This document shows, piece by piece, positions 1-11,946 of a DNA stretch of 64,000 bases; position 1 is the first letter of the stretch, and each line of letters opens with the position of its first letter. This DNA comes from Hydractinia symbiolongicarpus (taxonomy: Eukaryota; Cnidaria; Hydrozoa; Anthoathecata; Hydractiniidae): contig NC_079882.1 of NCBI RefSeq assembly GCF_029227915.1, positions 19,046,501 to 19,110,500 on the forward strand, in the 5' to 3' direction. The notes under the pieces are model-generated. The model was given only the letters and a program-made list of their open reading frames with translations, was not told the origin of the DNA and searched no databases. The position numbers were made by a program, and so were the translations under genes.

Positions 1-324
1 GAATTGTAAATCAATTCAGCGTTAGGTAAATCAAGATACCGTCGTATTCGTAAAAGCGCTTTAATCTTGTTATTTGCCCTCTTACAAATAAATCGGTGTC
101 AGAGCTAGAAATAGAAAGATTATCTACAAATATATTTCTACTTCCCTAATCCCGAGAAACATTACTTGAATTCTATCAGGTAATGTTTTAACCATCTGGT
201 TACTCCTAACCCAGTTCATGACACAAGGAAACCGAAAAGCGCCTGGGCACAAGGTGGTCGTTATACCTGCCATAAGCATTCGTAAACACGCCTGCGCCTG
301 AAGCTCCCTCCCTCAAAATCTAAC
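1..324. other. Unannotated intergenic stretch
   Basis: No coding region, RNA gene or clear repeat seen. Confidence 0.3.
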
Positions 325-1178
325 GACTTATATTCTCTCCAATTAACGAACACTCTAAAAGGCGGACACCTCTGATCAGCAAAAAAGAGATTTTCGCTGG
401 TCGTTGTCTGGTTAAAGTCTCATAAACTTTCTAAATAGCGAGCAGTCTAATTATCAGACAACATTTTTTTGCACAAAATAGTGAATATAGCTTTTCAATT
501 AGCGGACGGTTCAAAAAGGTTAGGAGCCAGCAAACAAAAGATAGAGAAAAAAGAATAGTTTTTCAAGTAATCACTTTGAAGCTTTATCAGCTCGCTTTAT
601 ATAGCTTCGATCCTCCTTACTATCCAGTATATCAACTTTTCTTGTCCATGAAAGCAGTAAATTACAGGAATCTTCAGACCATAGCCACCTCCACGATTCA
701 ACTTCTTTCCACTACCTTGAGCCATAATGGAAGTGTTTGGAACTTTTTTATTTTATTTTTGAAAAATGTTTTCGTTCGGAAAGAATCAGTTCTAATGATT
801 GCTATTGCATTTTTATTAGACGGCTCATGCCTGCATTTTACCATTTCCCCTTCCCTATCAACAGGCTCCAGATGTCATGTAGATATGATATCCTCTATCA
901 CAAGACTTTTACTGACACTCATTCTAATTCTTTTCGATACATATGGGTATGCTCATTTTGTACACTACTTTAATAATCATATTTAATCAAGTTTTGCGTT
1001 TGTTGGTAAAAAAGTTCAACCAGGTACACACTAATTACCCAAATCTTTCGCATACAAACTCGGCTTTATTTTCAAATTTGGGGCTTATATTGCAAAACAT
1101 TTTCAAAAACGCAGACACCTCTAATTAGCGGACAATTGCACCTGCACGGACATTGTGCGCTAATTGAAGATAATACTG
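325..1178 (-). mobile_element. Decayed pogo/Tigger-like DNA transposon
   Basis: The right end (CTAATTGAAGATAATACTG followed by TA) is mirrored imperfectly at the left (TATTCTCTCCAATTAACG). GCGGACACCTCT / AATTAGCGGAC motifs occur near both ends, as is common for this superfamily. On the minus strand at about 608-712 a fragment reads RGGGYGLKIP, then EKLIYWIVRR. This resembles the CENP-B/Tc5 helix-turn-helix region of pogo-like transposases. No intact transposase remains. The 136-codon plus-strand frame inside it (576-986) is not supported as a gene. Confidence 0.4.
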
Positions 1179-2512
1179 TATGCGAATAAATGATAAATTA
1201 TTTGTGTGTATGATATGTGTGAAAAATATATAGTAGAAATACTGGTTTATACAAGCTCACATTTATCAACAGTTCATTATGATATATATCCACACAATGA
1301 TTGTTTTCAAAATATGGTAAGCAAAATAATATATGATCAACGAAATTGCCGAGCCGTCCAAGCAAATCTGGTCTGTGTTTTACAGGCATCCATTCCATAG
1401 TCAGCTGCTTCAGAACGCGCACAAACTAGCCAAGAATCCTGACGCTTAATTTTTTTGACAATATAGAGAAATAAATATAAAGAAAAGATCTTCCTGTAAA
1501 TGTCAGAATAAATTTGAGTCTATGGATAAAAAAAAAAGAGAAAAGAATTTGGCCTGCCAAAAGCACGAACTACGCTTCTATTTTAGAGCCTTCATTTTTC
1601 TGCTTTATCTTTTGTAAACAAATTTGAGTATGCGTGTAAGTTGTACAGGATAACTGTATTTGCACCCTTTTGGTAGCTCACTGCCTTTTCTACGAAATAT
1701 GTTTTTGGGTTTCAGAAGTTAGAAATCAAAAAGCCTAAGTCTACATTTTCTTTTATTTTCATGTCATTTGTTTTTTCAAAAATAAAATCTTTCTTGTTTT
1801 GTTTCCGACCATCAGGTTGGCAAATTTTTTGCCTCCTGTTTCTTGAACTCGCGTTTCTTAAAAATAAAAAAATCGTGTACAGCACAAACCGATCAATAAA
1901 TAAACATATTTACGCAAACTATTTATTTACGATAATAAATAATTTATTCATCAGACGATTGGGCCGAAATCCACTGTACATGTGCTTAAACTCCATACTC
2001 CTTGATGTTGGCCGTATTTAAAACTTGTCTAGCGCAACCCGACCCGAACAGTATCATAAAAAAAATATTTCCACAATGAATTCCTGGCGAAAGAGCTACA
2101 AAAAAGTTACACCAAAATTCGCTTAAAATAAATTATTTTTTAATGAAGACGTTCACATTAATATGAAACAAATCAAGCTGTATTCTGAGCTCACCACGTC
2201 AAGGAAAGTATATAGCCTGGATTGATAAAAACACCAGCGAAAAACTATTTAAGGACGCAAAGTTTAAAATCTATTTTTCATTTTCTATGAAATCAACGTA
2301 AAAACTAAAAAAATATAAACGCACATAAATAATAAACTAAACCTCTAATATTTCTCAACACAAGTAAACAGAAAAATACTTGCCTCTTTCGTAACCTAAA
2401 ATGCTGACGAAACAGGTCATATCACACGTATTGTTTCCAAACTGCGGAAAGAGTGGTCTCACGTTAAAACCACAACCACAACAACAAAAAATGACAATGA
2501 AAGTTACAGAGA
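1179..2512. other. Unannotated, AT-rich downstream region of TMEM165
   Basis: Only short frames without recognisable domains. Nothing supported. Confidence 0.3.
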
Positions 2513-2518
2513 TTTATT
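2513..2518 (-). terminator. Polyadenylation signal for the short TMEM165 isoform
   Basis: AATAAA on the minus strand, 47 nt beyond the stop codon of the distal terminal exon. Confidence 0.5.
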
Positions 2519-2564
2519 TTGTCACATCTCCACTCTAGTACTTGTGTTGAGATAAGAACTATAA

Positions 2565-2632
2565 TTACTCGTGTCCTAGAAATAATGCTGATGCAGCAAA
2601 TATCAAAAACACCACACCTCCAATCAGTGTAA
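2565..2632 (-). CDS. TMEM165: Second, alternative terminal coding exon of TMEM165
   Basis: A second last exon lies about 0.5 kb past the first. It follows a pyrimidine tract and AG, begins TTACACTGATTGG (the other begins TTACGATAATTGG) in the same phase, and encodes VTLIGGVVFLIFAASALFLG followed by HE and a stop. The 3129-3232 version reads VTIIGGALFLLFAVSALFFD and then a longer hydrophilic tail. Used in place of that exon it gives 954 nt, or 317 residues. Its own AATAAA is at 2513-2518. The intact frame and the conserved last membrane helix argue for a functional alternative exon rather than debris, but expression cannot be judged here. Confidence 0.82.
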
Positions 2633-5600
2633 CTACAGAGAGAAAAATAAAGAAAAATAAAAACATCAAGCTCCAAACATCTTAATAATTTAAGAAAGGG
2701 TAAATATTCAAAAATAGGGTTTAAAACTTTTTTCAGCTGTAACCAATTTGTACTTTCGTACATTGTTACAGTAAAGTTTATGGTTATTTTATATAATGTA
2801 CGCAGAATGTGAGAGGTTATCAGGTTAAATATGACGTTCTTATCCATATCCAGTTAGCACACGTGAAGATTAAATTGGAACACTTGCGAAATAGATATCT
2901 TTCAACGAAGACACGCCTAACTGATGCGTGCCTATCTATCATTTCTAAATTCCAAACAGTGCGCTTATTAAAAGGAGAAATGGTTAATCGAATAATTACG
3001 TGACGTAATTTACCTTTAAAATGTTTATTTAAAAAAATGTTAAAGAGACTTTAATTCGCTTTAAAATAGTTTAACACAAAACATGTTCAATTTTACCTTG
3101 TTTAAAAATTAAATAAATTATATACAGTTTAATGTGTGCATGCAGTTATCAGGTGTGACCAGCCACCTCTTTCGTCAAAGAACAGTGCAGAAACCGCAAA
3201 TAAAAGAAAGAGTGCTCCACCAATTATCGTAACTAAAATCAATGAAACAAGTGCGTCAATGATTACAGTGTTGTTACATCTTTTAAACTTTTTTTTGTGA
3301 ATTTTTTAAGCGTTTGTGGATTTAAGTGCGAGCACAGAGATTTTTCATTACTGGTTCCGAAAATGTGCAATTTCCATTCCACGACTTCCACGACTCCGTA
3401 GAAACCATGTGCATGGAGATTTAAAGGTTAGTTTAAACCTTCATGCCCTGTTTAACAATTTTTTCAGGTGGAGACTAAGTTAATAAACGATACCAAATGC
3501 TGACAAAAAGACAACTTTTCCAAATTTTTTTTTCTTACCTGTTCTCACAGATATTTTTTGCGCTATTAGCCTTCCTCCCAAGACAGCTAAACCTGTGCAA
3601 AGGGCGTGTCCAATGGTGCCACCGATTGCAACGCCAAGAGGATTCTACAAAGAAATCAAACTTTCTGTGACGCAAAAATGCATAAAAAACAGACCGTACT
3701 TCCTCAAGAGAGCGCATGATGGGCATTCACTTTTCAGACAACAAAGGAGCGTAGGTTTGACGAGGGAGCCCTAGAGCTAGGAAATATGAAAACTTTGGTC
3801 TTGTTTTATTTGACTCTTTCCCTCTTATACATGTAATTTGCTTTTATAAATTAAAATTGGACTCGGATTAACAAAAGACAATTTTACTGATTAGGACGCA
3901 TCGATACCAGCTAAAATATAGATAGCATGTATAGAGTGTATAATGGACCGCTATAGACAATTCGCCCCAAATCGCTGCCATTTAGTAAGAGGAAAAGGGA
4001 AAAGGATGGAACAACATTACAAAAAAAACATGCAGCACTTACTTCTCTGGAACCCAAAATAATTGTTGTTAATTGAGACCGATCGCCCCACTCTGCAAGG
4101 AAGGTCATTGTAAAAGCTTGTATAAGGATAGGTGAACAGAAGTGAGAAAGAAGTCGATACAATTTTGACCGTTTTATTTTTGACCCTATAAAACCAGTCT
4201 CCACGTCTGGTGATGTCTCTGCAGCCTCCATCTACAAAGAGAATGAAGGCAAAAAAAATTTTATAATAAATCTTCATTAGAAAAAATTTGATGCCTGTAT
4301 TGTCTGAAAACGGAAGAAACTATTATTATTATTATTCTTTTTAGCTATACAAGACTTGTAACAGTACATAGATATCTATAGGAGTGATCGTGAATGGTTT
4401 TATAAAATTACACAAACACATTTTATTGAAAATTTGTACAGCTAATATACTGTACCAGCGATTGTGCAAAGAGAAGGTGATGCAGTTTGCAATTTGATGG
4501 AAATGAAACAGAAAATCACTTGATTTGTATTACGGGAAAATATGGACTTGAAATTCAATCCAAAACTCTTATAATTGAGCTACCTAATTTTTACGTTTCA
4601 TTACCTCTGCTTCTTTTTTCTTCAATTCAGCAGACACTTCCTCTAGTTCCTCTTGCCCCTCGTTAGGATCCATATCATAACCTTCTTTTAACATTTTTAA
4701 ACCAAATATGGCAAATAAAGCTGTGGAGATATAAAAGGTATACACCCTCGGTATAACAGTGGTTGCATAACCAAGAAATACAGATAAAACAGTCATTAAG
4801 CCGAGTGCACCTATTGCACCTGTAAAAACTATAATTCTTGAGTGTCTCATCGCCATAATGGCAGCAATGAAGAAAGTCTTATCACCAAGTTCGGATACTA
4901 TAATAACAGATATGGATGCTATGAATGCATGTAAAAAACTATAATCTAATTGACGTTTTGTTGCTTGAATATCAGCTGATGATTCAGGTTCATCCTTGAT
5001 TGCTCCATCTTTGGCAGGTCGAATGACATGCTAAATGAAACAAAAGATAATGATCATTATTATTCAAGGTCACAATTAGCTTTAGTCCTGAAATAAACCT
5101 TTCATTTTTACATAAAACAAGCATAGACGAGTATGGTTCTTTGTATGGAACTAAAAAATCCTTTCTCAACCCTTTGTTCTGTATTTATATTTAGAAATAA
5201 AGCATAAACCAATCAGCCACAGTTATTTAACTGTTCATTTATCATCAAATATGCAGGGAAAATTGAAGTGCTGCCTGCAATTCATTTTATCAATTATTAT
5301 TTTACTCGAATCTGTTGAAATGACCCCATAATTCTAAATTAGGATTTCAATGACACCAATCGGGGGCCAATTTGCATGGAAAAAATCTACCTTTACAACA
5401 TTGACTTTACAAAAGATCATCTTAACAACAACAGGTATGAATGTTGTAAAATTGTTGCTCAACACTTTTTATGTTGTTAGAAACCGACCTTTAAGTATAT
5501 ACATGACTAACTGTTGTACATATACACACAATTTTGTTGTCATTTTATATATTCCTTTTTTGATATAATTCTTTCTTATAGGTTGTTATTTTTGTGTTTA

Positions 5601-7206
5601 TTTCTAACCTCCTAGTATTAATATATGACACAGTCCATTTTATTTTAACTCTTTATATATTCATTGAATTTCCGCGCCCGAAGGCGTAGGAAATTCTTTA
5701 AAACCGTCGTTTTTTCTTTCGGAGCATTTTTTGAGAAAAAATCGACCCTGGGATTTCACGTTGGTCCGTCACAGATGTAAACTTCGTACCCAAGCTCCTT
5801 AACTACTGAGAAGTCTAGTATTGACGCTTCAGGCCAAAATTGGTATTTGTTTTCGACAAAATTTGGCACAGTTAACAAAAAAAAATATGCTGAACATAAT
5901 GGTGACATAATAATTTTGATTTTTCTCACCTAAATGTCATTTTAGGCCAAAATTGGTCCAAAAATTAGAACTACTTTATTTTCAACAAAATTTGGAACAG
6001 TTAACAAATAAAGTATGCTGAACATGATGGTGACATCAAAATTTTGATTTCTTCTTACATAAATGTCATTTCAGGCCAAAATTGGTCCAAAAATTAAAAC
6101 TACTTTATTTTCAACAAAATTTGGCACAGTAAACAAATAAAGTATGCTGAACATGATGGTGACATCAAAATTTTGATTTCTTGTTACCTAAATGTCATTT
6201 TAGGTCAAAATTGGTCCAAAAATTAAAACTACTTCATTTTCAACAAAAATTAGCAAAGTTAACAAAAAAAGTATGCTGAACATAATGGTGACATCAAAAT
6301 TTTGATTTTTGTCACCTAAATGCCATTTTAGGCCAAAATTGGTCCAAAAATTAAAACCACTTCATTTTCGGCTAAATCTGGCATAGTTAACAAATAAAGT
6401 ATGCTGAAAATGATGATGGTACAAAAGTTTGGTTTTGTCACCTAAATGTCATTTCAGGCCAAAATTTATCCAAAAAATAAAACTGCTTTATTTTCGACAA
6501 AAATTGACACAGTTAATAAAAAAAGTATGCTGAAAATGATGGTCACATCAAAATTTTGATTTTTTGTCAACTAATGCCGTTTAAGACCATAAACGTTTCA
6601 ATCGCAAGACTTTCAACCATGAATGATAGGCTGTATTTTTTGTTAGCAATTTCTTTTAAAATGTGAGTTTATTATGACACGTTTCGTTTTGTTTGCGTTT
6701 GGCGTAAGATATAATGTCACTGATGGGCTTTATCTTCAGAGGTTCATGCACCAAACCCCTTCGAATGTTTGGCACAATAACACATCGAATTAGCAGGTTT
6801 TCATCAAATATTTTGGTAGCGCGCGGAAATTCTTAGAGCCCCCAGGGCTTCTTGTTCCTTTTTTAAACCTTCTCTTTTGTGGTATAGTTTATTTTGTTAT
6901 TTTACGCCTTTGCTATAGAGGAAACTTAATTTTGATGTTTTTACAAAAATTATGGAAATCATTATTTAGCATTTTCATACTGGCATAAAAAAGCAATAAC
7001 ATGGTCACTCACAACAAAAAATAAGTTAAAACAGCACTAACCTTTTCAGATTTCTTGTCAACAAAAAACGAAGCATCAACTTCTTTTATTTCCTTTGGAC
7101 CGTCCTTAGCAGCATCATACTGTAGAAGTTCACTGCACTTTGTTGTACATAGAAAAATAGTTAGTGTAGCACATGCAAGCAAGAACTTCTGCCAACAATG
7201 TGTCAT
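2565..7206 (-). CDS. TMEM165: TMEM165/GDT1-family Golgi cation transporter (5 coding exons, alternative last exon)
   Basis: Coding exons in transcript order are 7042-7206, 4605-5030, 4043-4231, 3539-3644 and 3129-3232 (stop TAA at 3129). They give 990 nt, or 329 residues, against about 324 in human TMEM165. All introns are GT/AG and phases agree. I start at the ATG at 7206 because it heads a signal peptide (MTHCWQKFLLACATLTIFLC); an upstream in-frame ATG at 7278 would bury it. Both family signatures are present: ELGDKT in exon 2 and EWGDRS in exon 3, each within paired membrane segments, separated by an acidic/lysine linker (EGQEELEEVSAELKKK). The family exchanges Ca2+/Mn2+ for H+ at the Golgi and supports glycosylation. 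An AATAAA lies at 3024-3029, about 100 nt past the stop. The exon 2 donor is taken at 4604; a second possible donor lies a few codons later. Intron 1 holds the tandem-repeat element at 5666-6832. Confidence 0.93.
3024..3029 (-). terminator. Polyadenylation signal for the long TMEM165 isoform
   Basis: AATAAA on the minus strand, about 100 nt beyond the stop at 3129 and before the distal terminal exon. It therefore allows the two isoforms to be separated by alternative polyadenylation. Confidence 0.5.
5666..6832. mobile_element. Candidate TIR element with ends GAATTTCCGCGC in TMEM165 intron 1
   Basis: GAATTTCCGCGC at 5666 and its inverse (GCGCGGAAATTC) at 6821-6832 bracket 1.17 kb whose core is the 128-bp tandem array. 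No coding capacity and no clear target duplication were seen, so the boundaries are tentative. Confidence 0.35.
5820..6600. repeat. Tandem array of about six 128-bp units
   Basis: The phrase AGGCCAAAATTGG recurs at 5831, 5944, 6073, 6202 (one change), 6330 and 6456 (degenerate), a spacing of 113-129 bp. Each unit also has ACTACTTTATTTTC, AAGTATGCTGAA and CATCAAAATTTTGATTT in order. The outer units are the most diverged. The array lies in TMEM165 intron 1. Confidence 0.9.
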
Positions 7207-7299
7207 GTTATGGGTCCAATCAGCTACACATGTCTTTACACAATTTTTATTTAGATGCCTATATTGTATATTTAACATTCAAGTAAGAGATAACATTTT

Positions 7300-8666
7300 T
7301 AAACTGTATATAATTTATTGACTAAACCTGTTCATACAAATTTAGTTTATTATTTAAGGTAGCAAAATGTAGCAACAAGGTACAAATATACACCTAAATC
7401 CTTTGAAGTATTAGTCAGTGAATTTGCATGCAAGAATGCAGAATAACATGACAAAGAGATTAGCTATGAGCATATTAAGGGATGCTAGTTGTTTACATGC
7501 AAGTTTGAAGAATATTTTATTTTTTTAGATTTTAGGAGCGTATCTTTTGGTATGTTAGCTGACTAAACCTAAAACCTAGACACGTTTTTAGAATGATGTG
7601 AATACATTTTTATTTTACTGGTTCCTAGTAAATTTAGAACTAAAACTTAATGTACAGTTTACTAATGCTCAGTGACACTTCATATGAATCTAATCAGTTC
7701 AAAAAATTAAAATGAGCTTGTTGGTAGCCAGCCAGCATATACCAGACAAAACAGCAAGTAGCCAGCTAAGCTGCAACCCTGGAATAACATATTGTGAATT
7801 TTATTTTGAGCTCTTCATTCTCCATAAATCAATGTTGAATATTGAATATGCTTGGCTGATGCTAATAGAAGTACTCCAGAAACCTGGAGTACTAGAGAGG
7901 AGCAACATTGACTTTGGAGACGGTAACTGACCTGCTGCAAATTTTTTGGTGTATTGTTGTATATAGCTAGCTGAGATTAAATCAAGTTATCCATTTGAAG
8001 TTTGTGGTGGGTAGCAAAAACAACACTCCTTCGGAACTCTTGGTGCAAGATTAGATCCATGATTTTCATCCCTGACAAGATCGTATAGAATGGCGAATGC
8101 ATTTTTTAAAGTAGTTACAGACTTGCTTGTTGCATGATTGGAGATACTTCTAACTGTATTGTTGTGTGCATAATGACTAGCTGAATAATTATGATTCAGA
8201 CATCAAGATATAACATTCAGTTCAGTGTAATGTTATGTTAAAAATACAGCTAGGTACAGTGCTATAACCACAATATTAATATTGGGGGCTATATAGAAAA
8301 ATTACATATACAAATTTCGCTTTTCAACTCAGCGCCCCATGGTGGGCGCCGAGTTTTAAATTTTTAAACGCCCTTCCAGATTTCAACAATCTCATGATTC
8401 AATGTTCAAAATCACGATGAATGTTTCGATAGCTTTGTAATTTAGAAAAGCTGCATTGTTTATTTAGCATCTGATAAAAATTTGATAAAAATTTCCATCA
8501 GAAACCAAAAGACATATTTATATTACACAACTACAATAATAAATGCTAAGAACACTAGAAATTTTAAGGGTGCTGCCACTTTTTAGAAAATTTACATCAT
8601 AATTGGACTTTTTAAAATGTGCTGCCATCCCCCTTAAAACATTCAGTGATTTTTATAATAATCCAT
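7300..8666. other. Intergenic region upstream of TMEM165
   Basis: No gene supported. It holds a GC-rich hairpin at 8327-8357 and presumably the TMEM165 promoter, of which no clear element was recognised. Confidence 0.3.
8327..8357. repeat. GC-rich hairpin centred on CCATGG
   Basis: AACTCaGCGCC and GGCGCcGAGTT can pair as a stem with one mismatch around a short CCATGGTG loop, in otherwise AT-rich DNA. Confidence 0.6.
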
Positions 8667-8753
8667 CTCTGCCTCTCTGGCTCTCTCTATCTCTGTCTCT
8701 CTTCCTTTCTTTCTTCTTTTTTCCTTTTTTCTCTCTTTCGTTCTTTTTCTTAG
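8667..8753. repeat. Polypyrimidine (CT-rich) low-complexity tract
   Basis: Almost only C and T on the plus strand (CTCTCTCTATCTCTGTCTCT and variants). Confidence 0.8.
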
Positions 8754-8876
8754 TAGAAAAATTAGCCAGCCTCGATTGAAATATTTTGTATATAATATAT
8801 TAAAACATAGTCATAAGATTTATGACTATGATTTAAAGAAATATATGTGTTAATTTATATATTATGTGATCAGTCT

Positions 8877-9082
8877 CACCAGTTTCGAGCATTACACCCT
8901 TTCAATTATTTCCAGGATGGACCGCAAAGGCAGTTCTAGAGTCTTTAAAGCTCCCCATTGTGCTACAGAAACATTTTTGGATTCTTGACCAACTAGACGA
9001 CAGCCTTATGTGGGGATCAAACCTACAACCACTTGGACAAGAGTAGAATGCTTCACCGACTGTGCTACTAATCCCCATTTAT
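8877..9082 (-). mobile_element. tRNA-derived SINE, subfamily with a different 5' head
   Basis: On the minus strand the head reads like a tRNA: GTAGCACAGTCGGTGAAGC (A-box region) and GGTTTGATCCCCA (B box, 9011-9023). The body shares its middle with the SINE at 12538-12896 (ATTATTTCCAGGA, GAGTCxTxxAxxxTTxAxxGCTCC, GCTAC), but the head differs. No (TCTA)n tail is seen. Confidence 0.6.
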
Positions 9083-9360
9083 TAAATTAATTTGTCATAC
9101 ATTTTTGTCCTCTTTTGTCCTTTCGCAGACACTGCATTAGCCCACAGTTAAGCTTGGCTTGTCTTATTTTTAATTTTTTTTAATTGCCCATGTTACAAGG
9201 TTTAATTTTAGTCTGGGAGTCTCCAGACTAACATGATGCAGTTGTCTCTAAAAAGTGTCAATAGTATGTACCTTTTTTGGCACAATTTTTGAAAGCAAAA
9301 TACATGGAATCACAGTCTCAATATTTACTGGCGCGCGCATTTAAGTGATTACATAATGCC

Positions 9361-9426
9361 CGCGCAGAAATGGAGGTAAAAATGTAAACAAACCAAGTGG
9401 ACACATTACCTCCATTTCTGCGCAGG
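9361..9426. repeat. Foldback inverted repeat (about 25-bp arms)
   Basis: CGCGCAGAAATGGAGGTA (9361 onward) and its complement TACCTCCATTTCTGCGCAGG (ending 9426) flank a loop of about 20 nt. It is probably a small foldback element. Confidence 0.7.
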
Positions 9427-11946
9427 CAGGAAAAACAAGGCACTATAACTGAGTGTATTGTCCTTTGTCAATAGTTAGGCCTGTCCCATCTTATGACACA
9501 TTTTCTAAAATTGCAAGAGTCCTTTATGTACAGTTGAGTTTGTTCCACGACACGGTTTTTTAAAAAGCAGGAGATTACTTTGTCAATAGTTGGACCTGTA
9601 CCAACTAAAGACCAATTTGCTTTCAGATGGGCAATCCCAACTGCGAACACACTGATTAGTCTTTTTATGACGCGTCCACACCAAGATGGGCCAGTCCTGC
9701 GTCTAAAGTTGGGGCGGTGCTTATAGTTTGGTCAGAACAGTGTCAATTTATTTGTAAAAAAATAAAAACAAAAATTTTGTTTTTGATCTCAAAAAAAAAA
9801 TCACATATTTTCACTCATTAAAGTTAAAGTTTGACATAACAAGCATTTCGTGGACAAAATTTTACTCAGTGCTTCCCGTTTGTTCATTTATAAAACTTTC
9901 TTTAAGTTAAATCTGAAGCCAAGGGCATTTTTAACCCTCATTTAAGCCAGCCACCTGCAGGTATATAGCCAGTTATATACATACTCTATCATAAAAAAAA
10001 AGCCATATGTTGTGCATGTATTGAATATAAAACAACTAACAATTAACAATTAGAAACATTATGTCAAAAAACTATCAAAATGTAAAGCTGTTTTCTCGTT
10101 ATTCCAGCTACCATTTTGTAATTTTTTTGTTATGGGACTGGGCACCATGTGTAAATCTGCCACGAATGCTGATCGTGTGCATAAAATGTGTGCAGTCATA
10201 ACAAAGGCACCGCGAAAATACGGACCTAAGTCCTGTGCAAAACAAAACACAAAACGGCATCGCCATATATTAAAAATATAACATTTATAAGATAATTTTT
10301 TAGGTATCTGATGTTCAAAAGAATAATTCTCTATCAAAAAAGAATATTAGCTGATATTTCATTAAAAAAAGTAATTTTATTTTTGGGTTTTAAGTGTCGC
10401 GAATAAGCGGAGTTGCGTCCGGCTAATGACTTTAACATTATCATAATGGCGGACTGGCGATGATGATGATTATTATGTAGGCAAACGAAACACATAAACT
10501 AAAGTACAACATTCTAGCACTAGGTTAGTACCTTTTTATTAGTTGTATGAAATGTGAAATGAATGAAAATTAAGAATTATTCCCTATTCCCTATTTTCCT
10601 TGAAGAGAAACACAAAAACATGGAAATACAATTCTGTAGCTAAAGATCTTATATTTGACAAAATGCAATTTAAGTCAATATTGACTGAACATTTTCTTTA
10701 TTTAAAATATTCTCACTGATCTCACTCCTACAGTCCTAACAGAAACCTATGATTTAAAATCCCTGAACACCAATACAATACCAGGAACAAAACTGCCAGT
10801 ATATGCTTTTAATCACTTCCTCTTACATATGTTCCAACCCTCCCGTTTTGAGCAGGAGACTCCCAGTTTTGAACATATCCTCCCATACTCCTGTTTGAAA
10901 GAATATTCTCCCGTTTAAGCAGCATTTGCCTTTTAAAATCAATGCAAAATAATTAAAAAAGATTCCTGCATTCAGCCAGTCTTGTCGATTCTCTTGCAAC
11001 TCAGTTACCATTTTGTCTCCGTTGGTGTGGGTAAGTTGTGATAAAATTGTATAAAAACCATACATGTAAATGTATGATTTTTATCAAGCAAACTATGGGA
11101 ATTTGCAGTCGTAATTATTTCACACACCCTTATTTTGAGACCCTGGTGAATGCACTTATAGGCAGGGAACTAGTATAAACTAAACATTGTTTTTCTTCTT
11201 TATATAGCATATTTTATCGTAAGTAGTGTTTCGTTGCTTTTTCGTAAAATTCATATATTTAACAATAATTTGCGCATTTTTACCACCAGATTGGGGTTAA
11301 TAAAGATGCTCCCCTTGTAAATAGCGTTTAAAAAGCTAAATTTGACATTTTCTTATGCTTTTTGTTCAGTTTAAAACATAAGAATAATTTCAGCAAAAAA
11401 ATAAGCACAACCAGCTTCAGACAAAATTTATTGTTCCTATAAAATATTTAAATGGTTTGAAACAAAATTTACAAAATAAATTCCAAATTCAAGTTTAGAA
11501 CAAAAAAAAAATTACTTACAAAATGTTCTTTTAATATATTGTTCTCTTTTTCTTAAGGTTTTAAAATTAATGCCACGTTTGACCTTTTTTGCTTGATTTT
11601 CCTTAATTTTGCCTCCAACAAAAATTAACGCTGTTAGGGCCAGGGTTATAAGTGCTGATAAGGTACTACTTTGTTTAAAGCTAATTTTTTAACTTCTTTT
11701 ACTCAAAATTGTGGACACAAAAATTAATACAAAGGCAGGTAGATAGACCAGGTGAACAGCGTTTAAAATTTGCCTGTCATATTCTCAAAATAATTACTTT
11801 GAGTAACAAATTACTTTTGGCAGAAGTTGTTTGTGTTAATGTATTTCGATGATTGTAATGCTAAAAGCTAAAAATAAAAAAATGTGCACTGTGGACCAGT
11901 TAGTCTGGTCATTAAAATCACCTTTGGGCAGCAGAAACTTTCAAAA
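9427..11946. other. Intergenic region without recognised genes
   Basis: Short frames only. A partial repeat of TTTGTCAATAGTTxGxCCTGT occurs at about 9464 and 9580. Nothing else supported. Confidence 0.3.

Noticed and set aside
576-986. 136-codon plus-strand frame as a gene
   Set aside because: No domain; the opposite strand carries a transposase-like fragment and the area has pogo-like ends.
5820-6600. CRISPR-like regular repeats
   Set aside because: Head-to-tail 128-bp units without unique spacers, in an animal intron.
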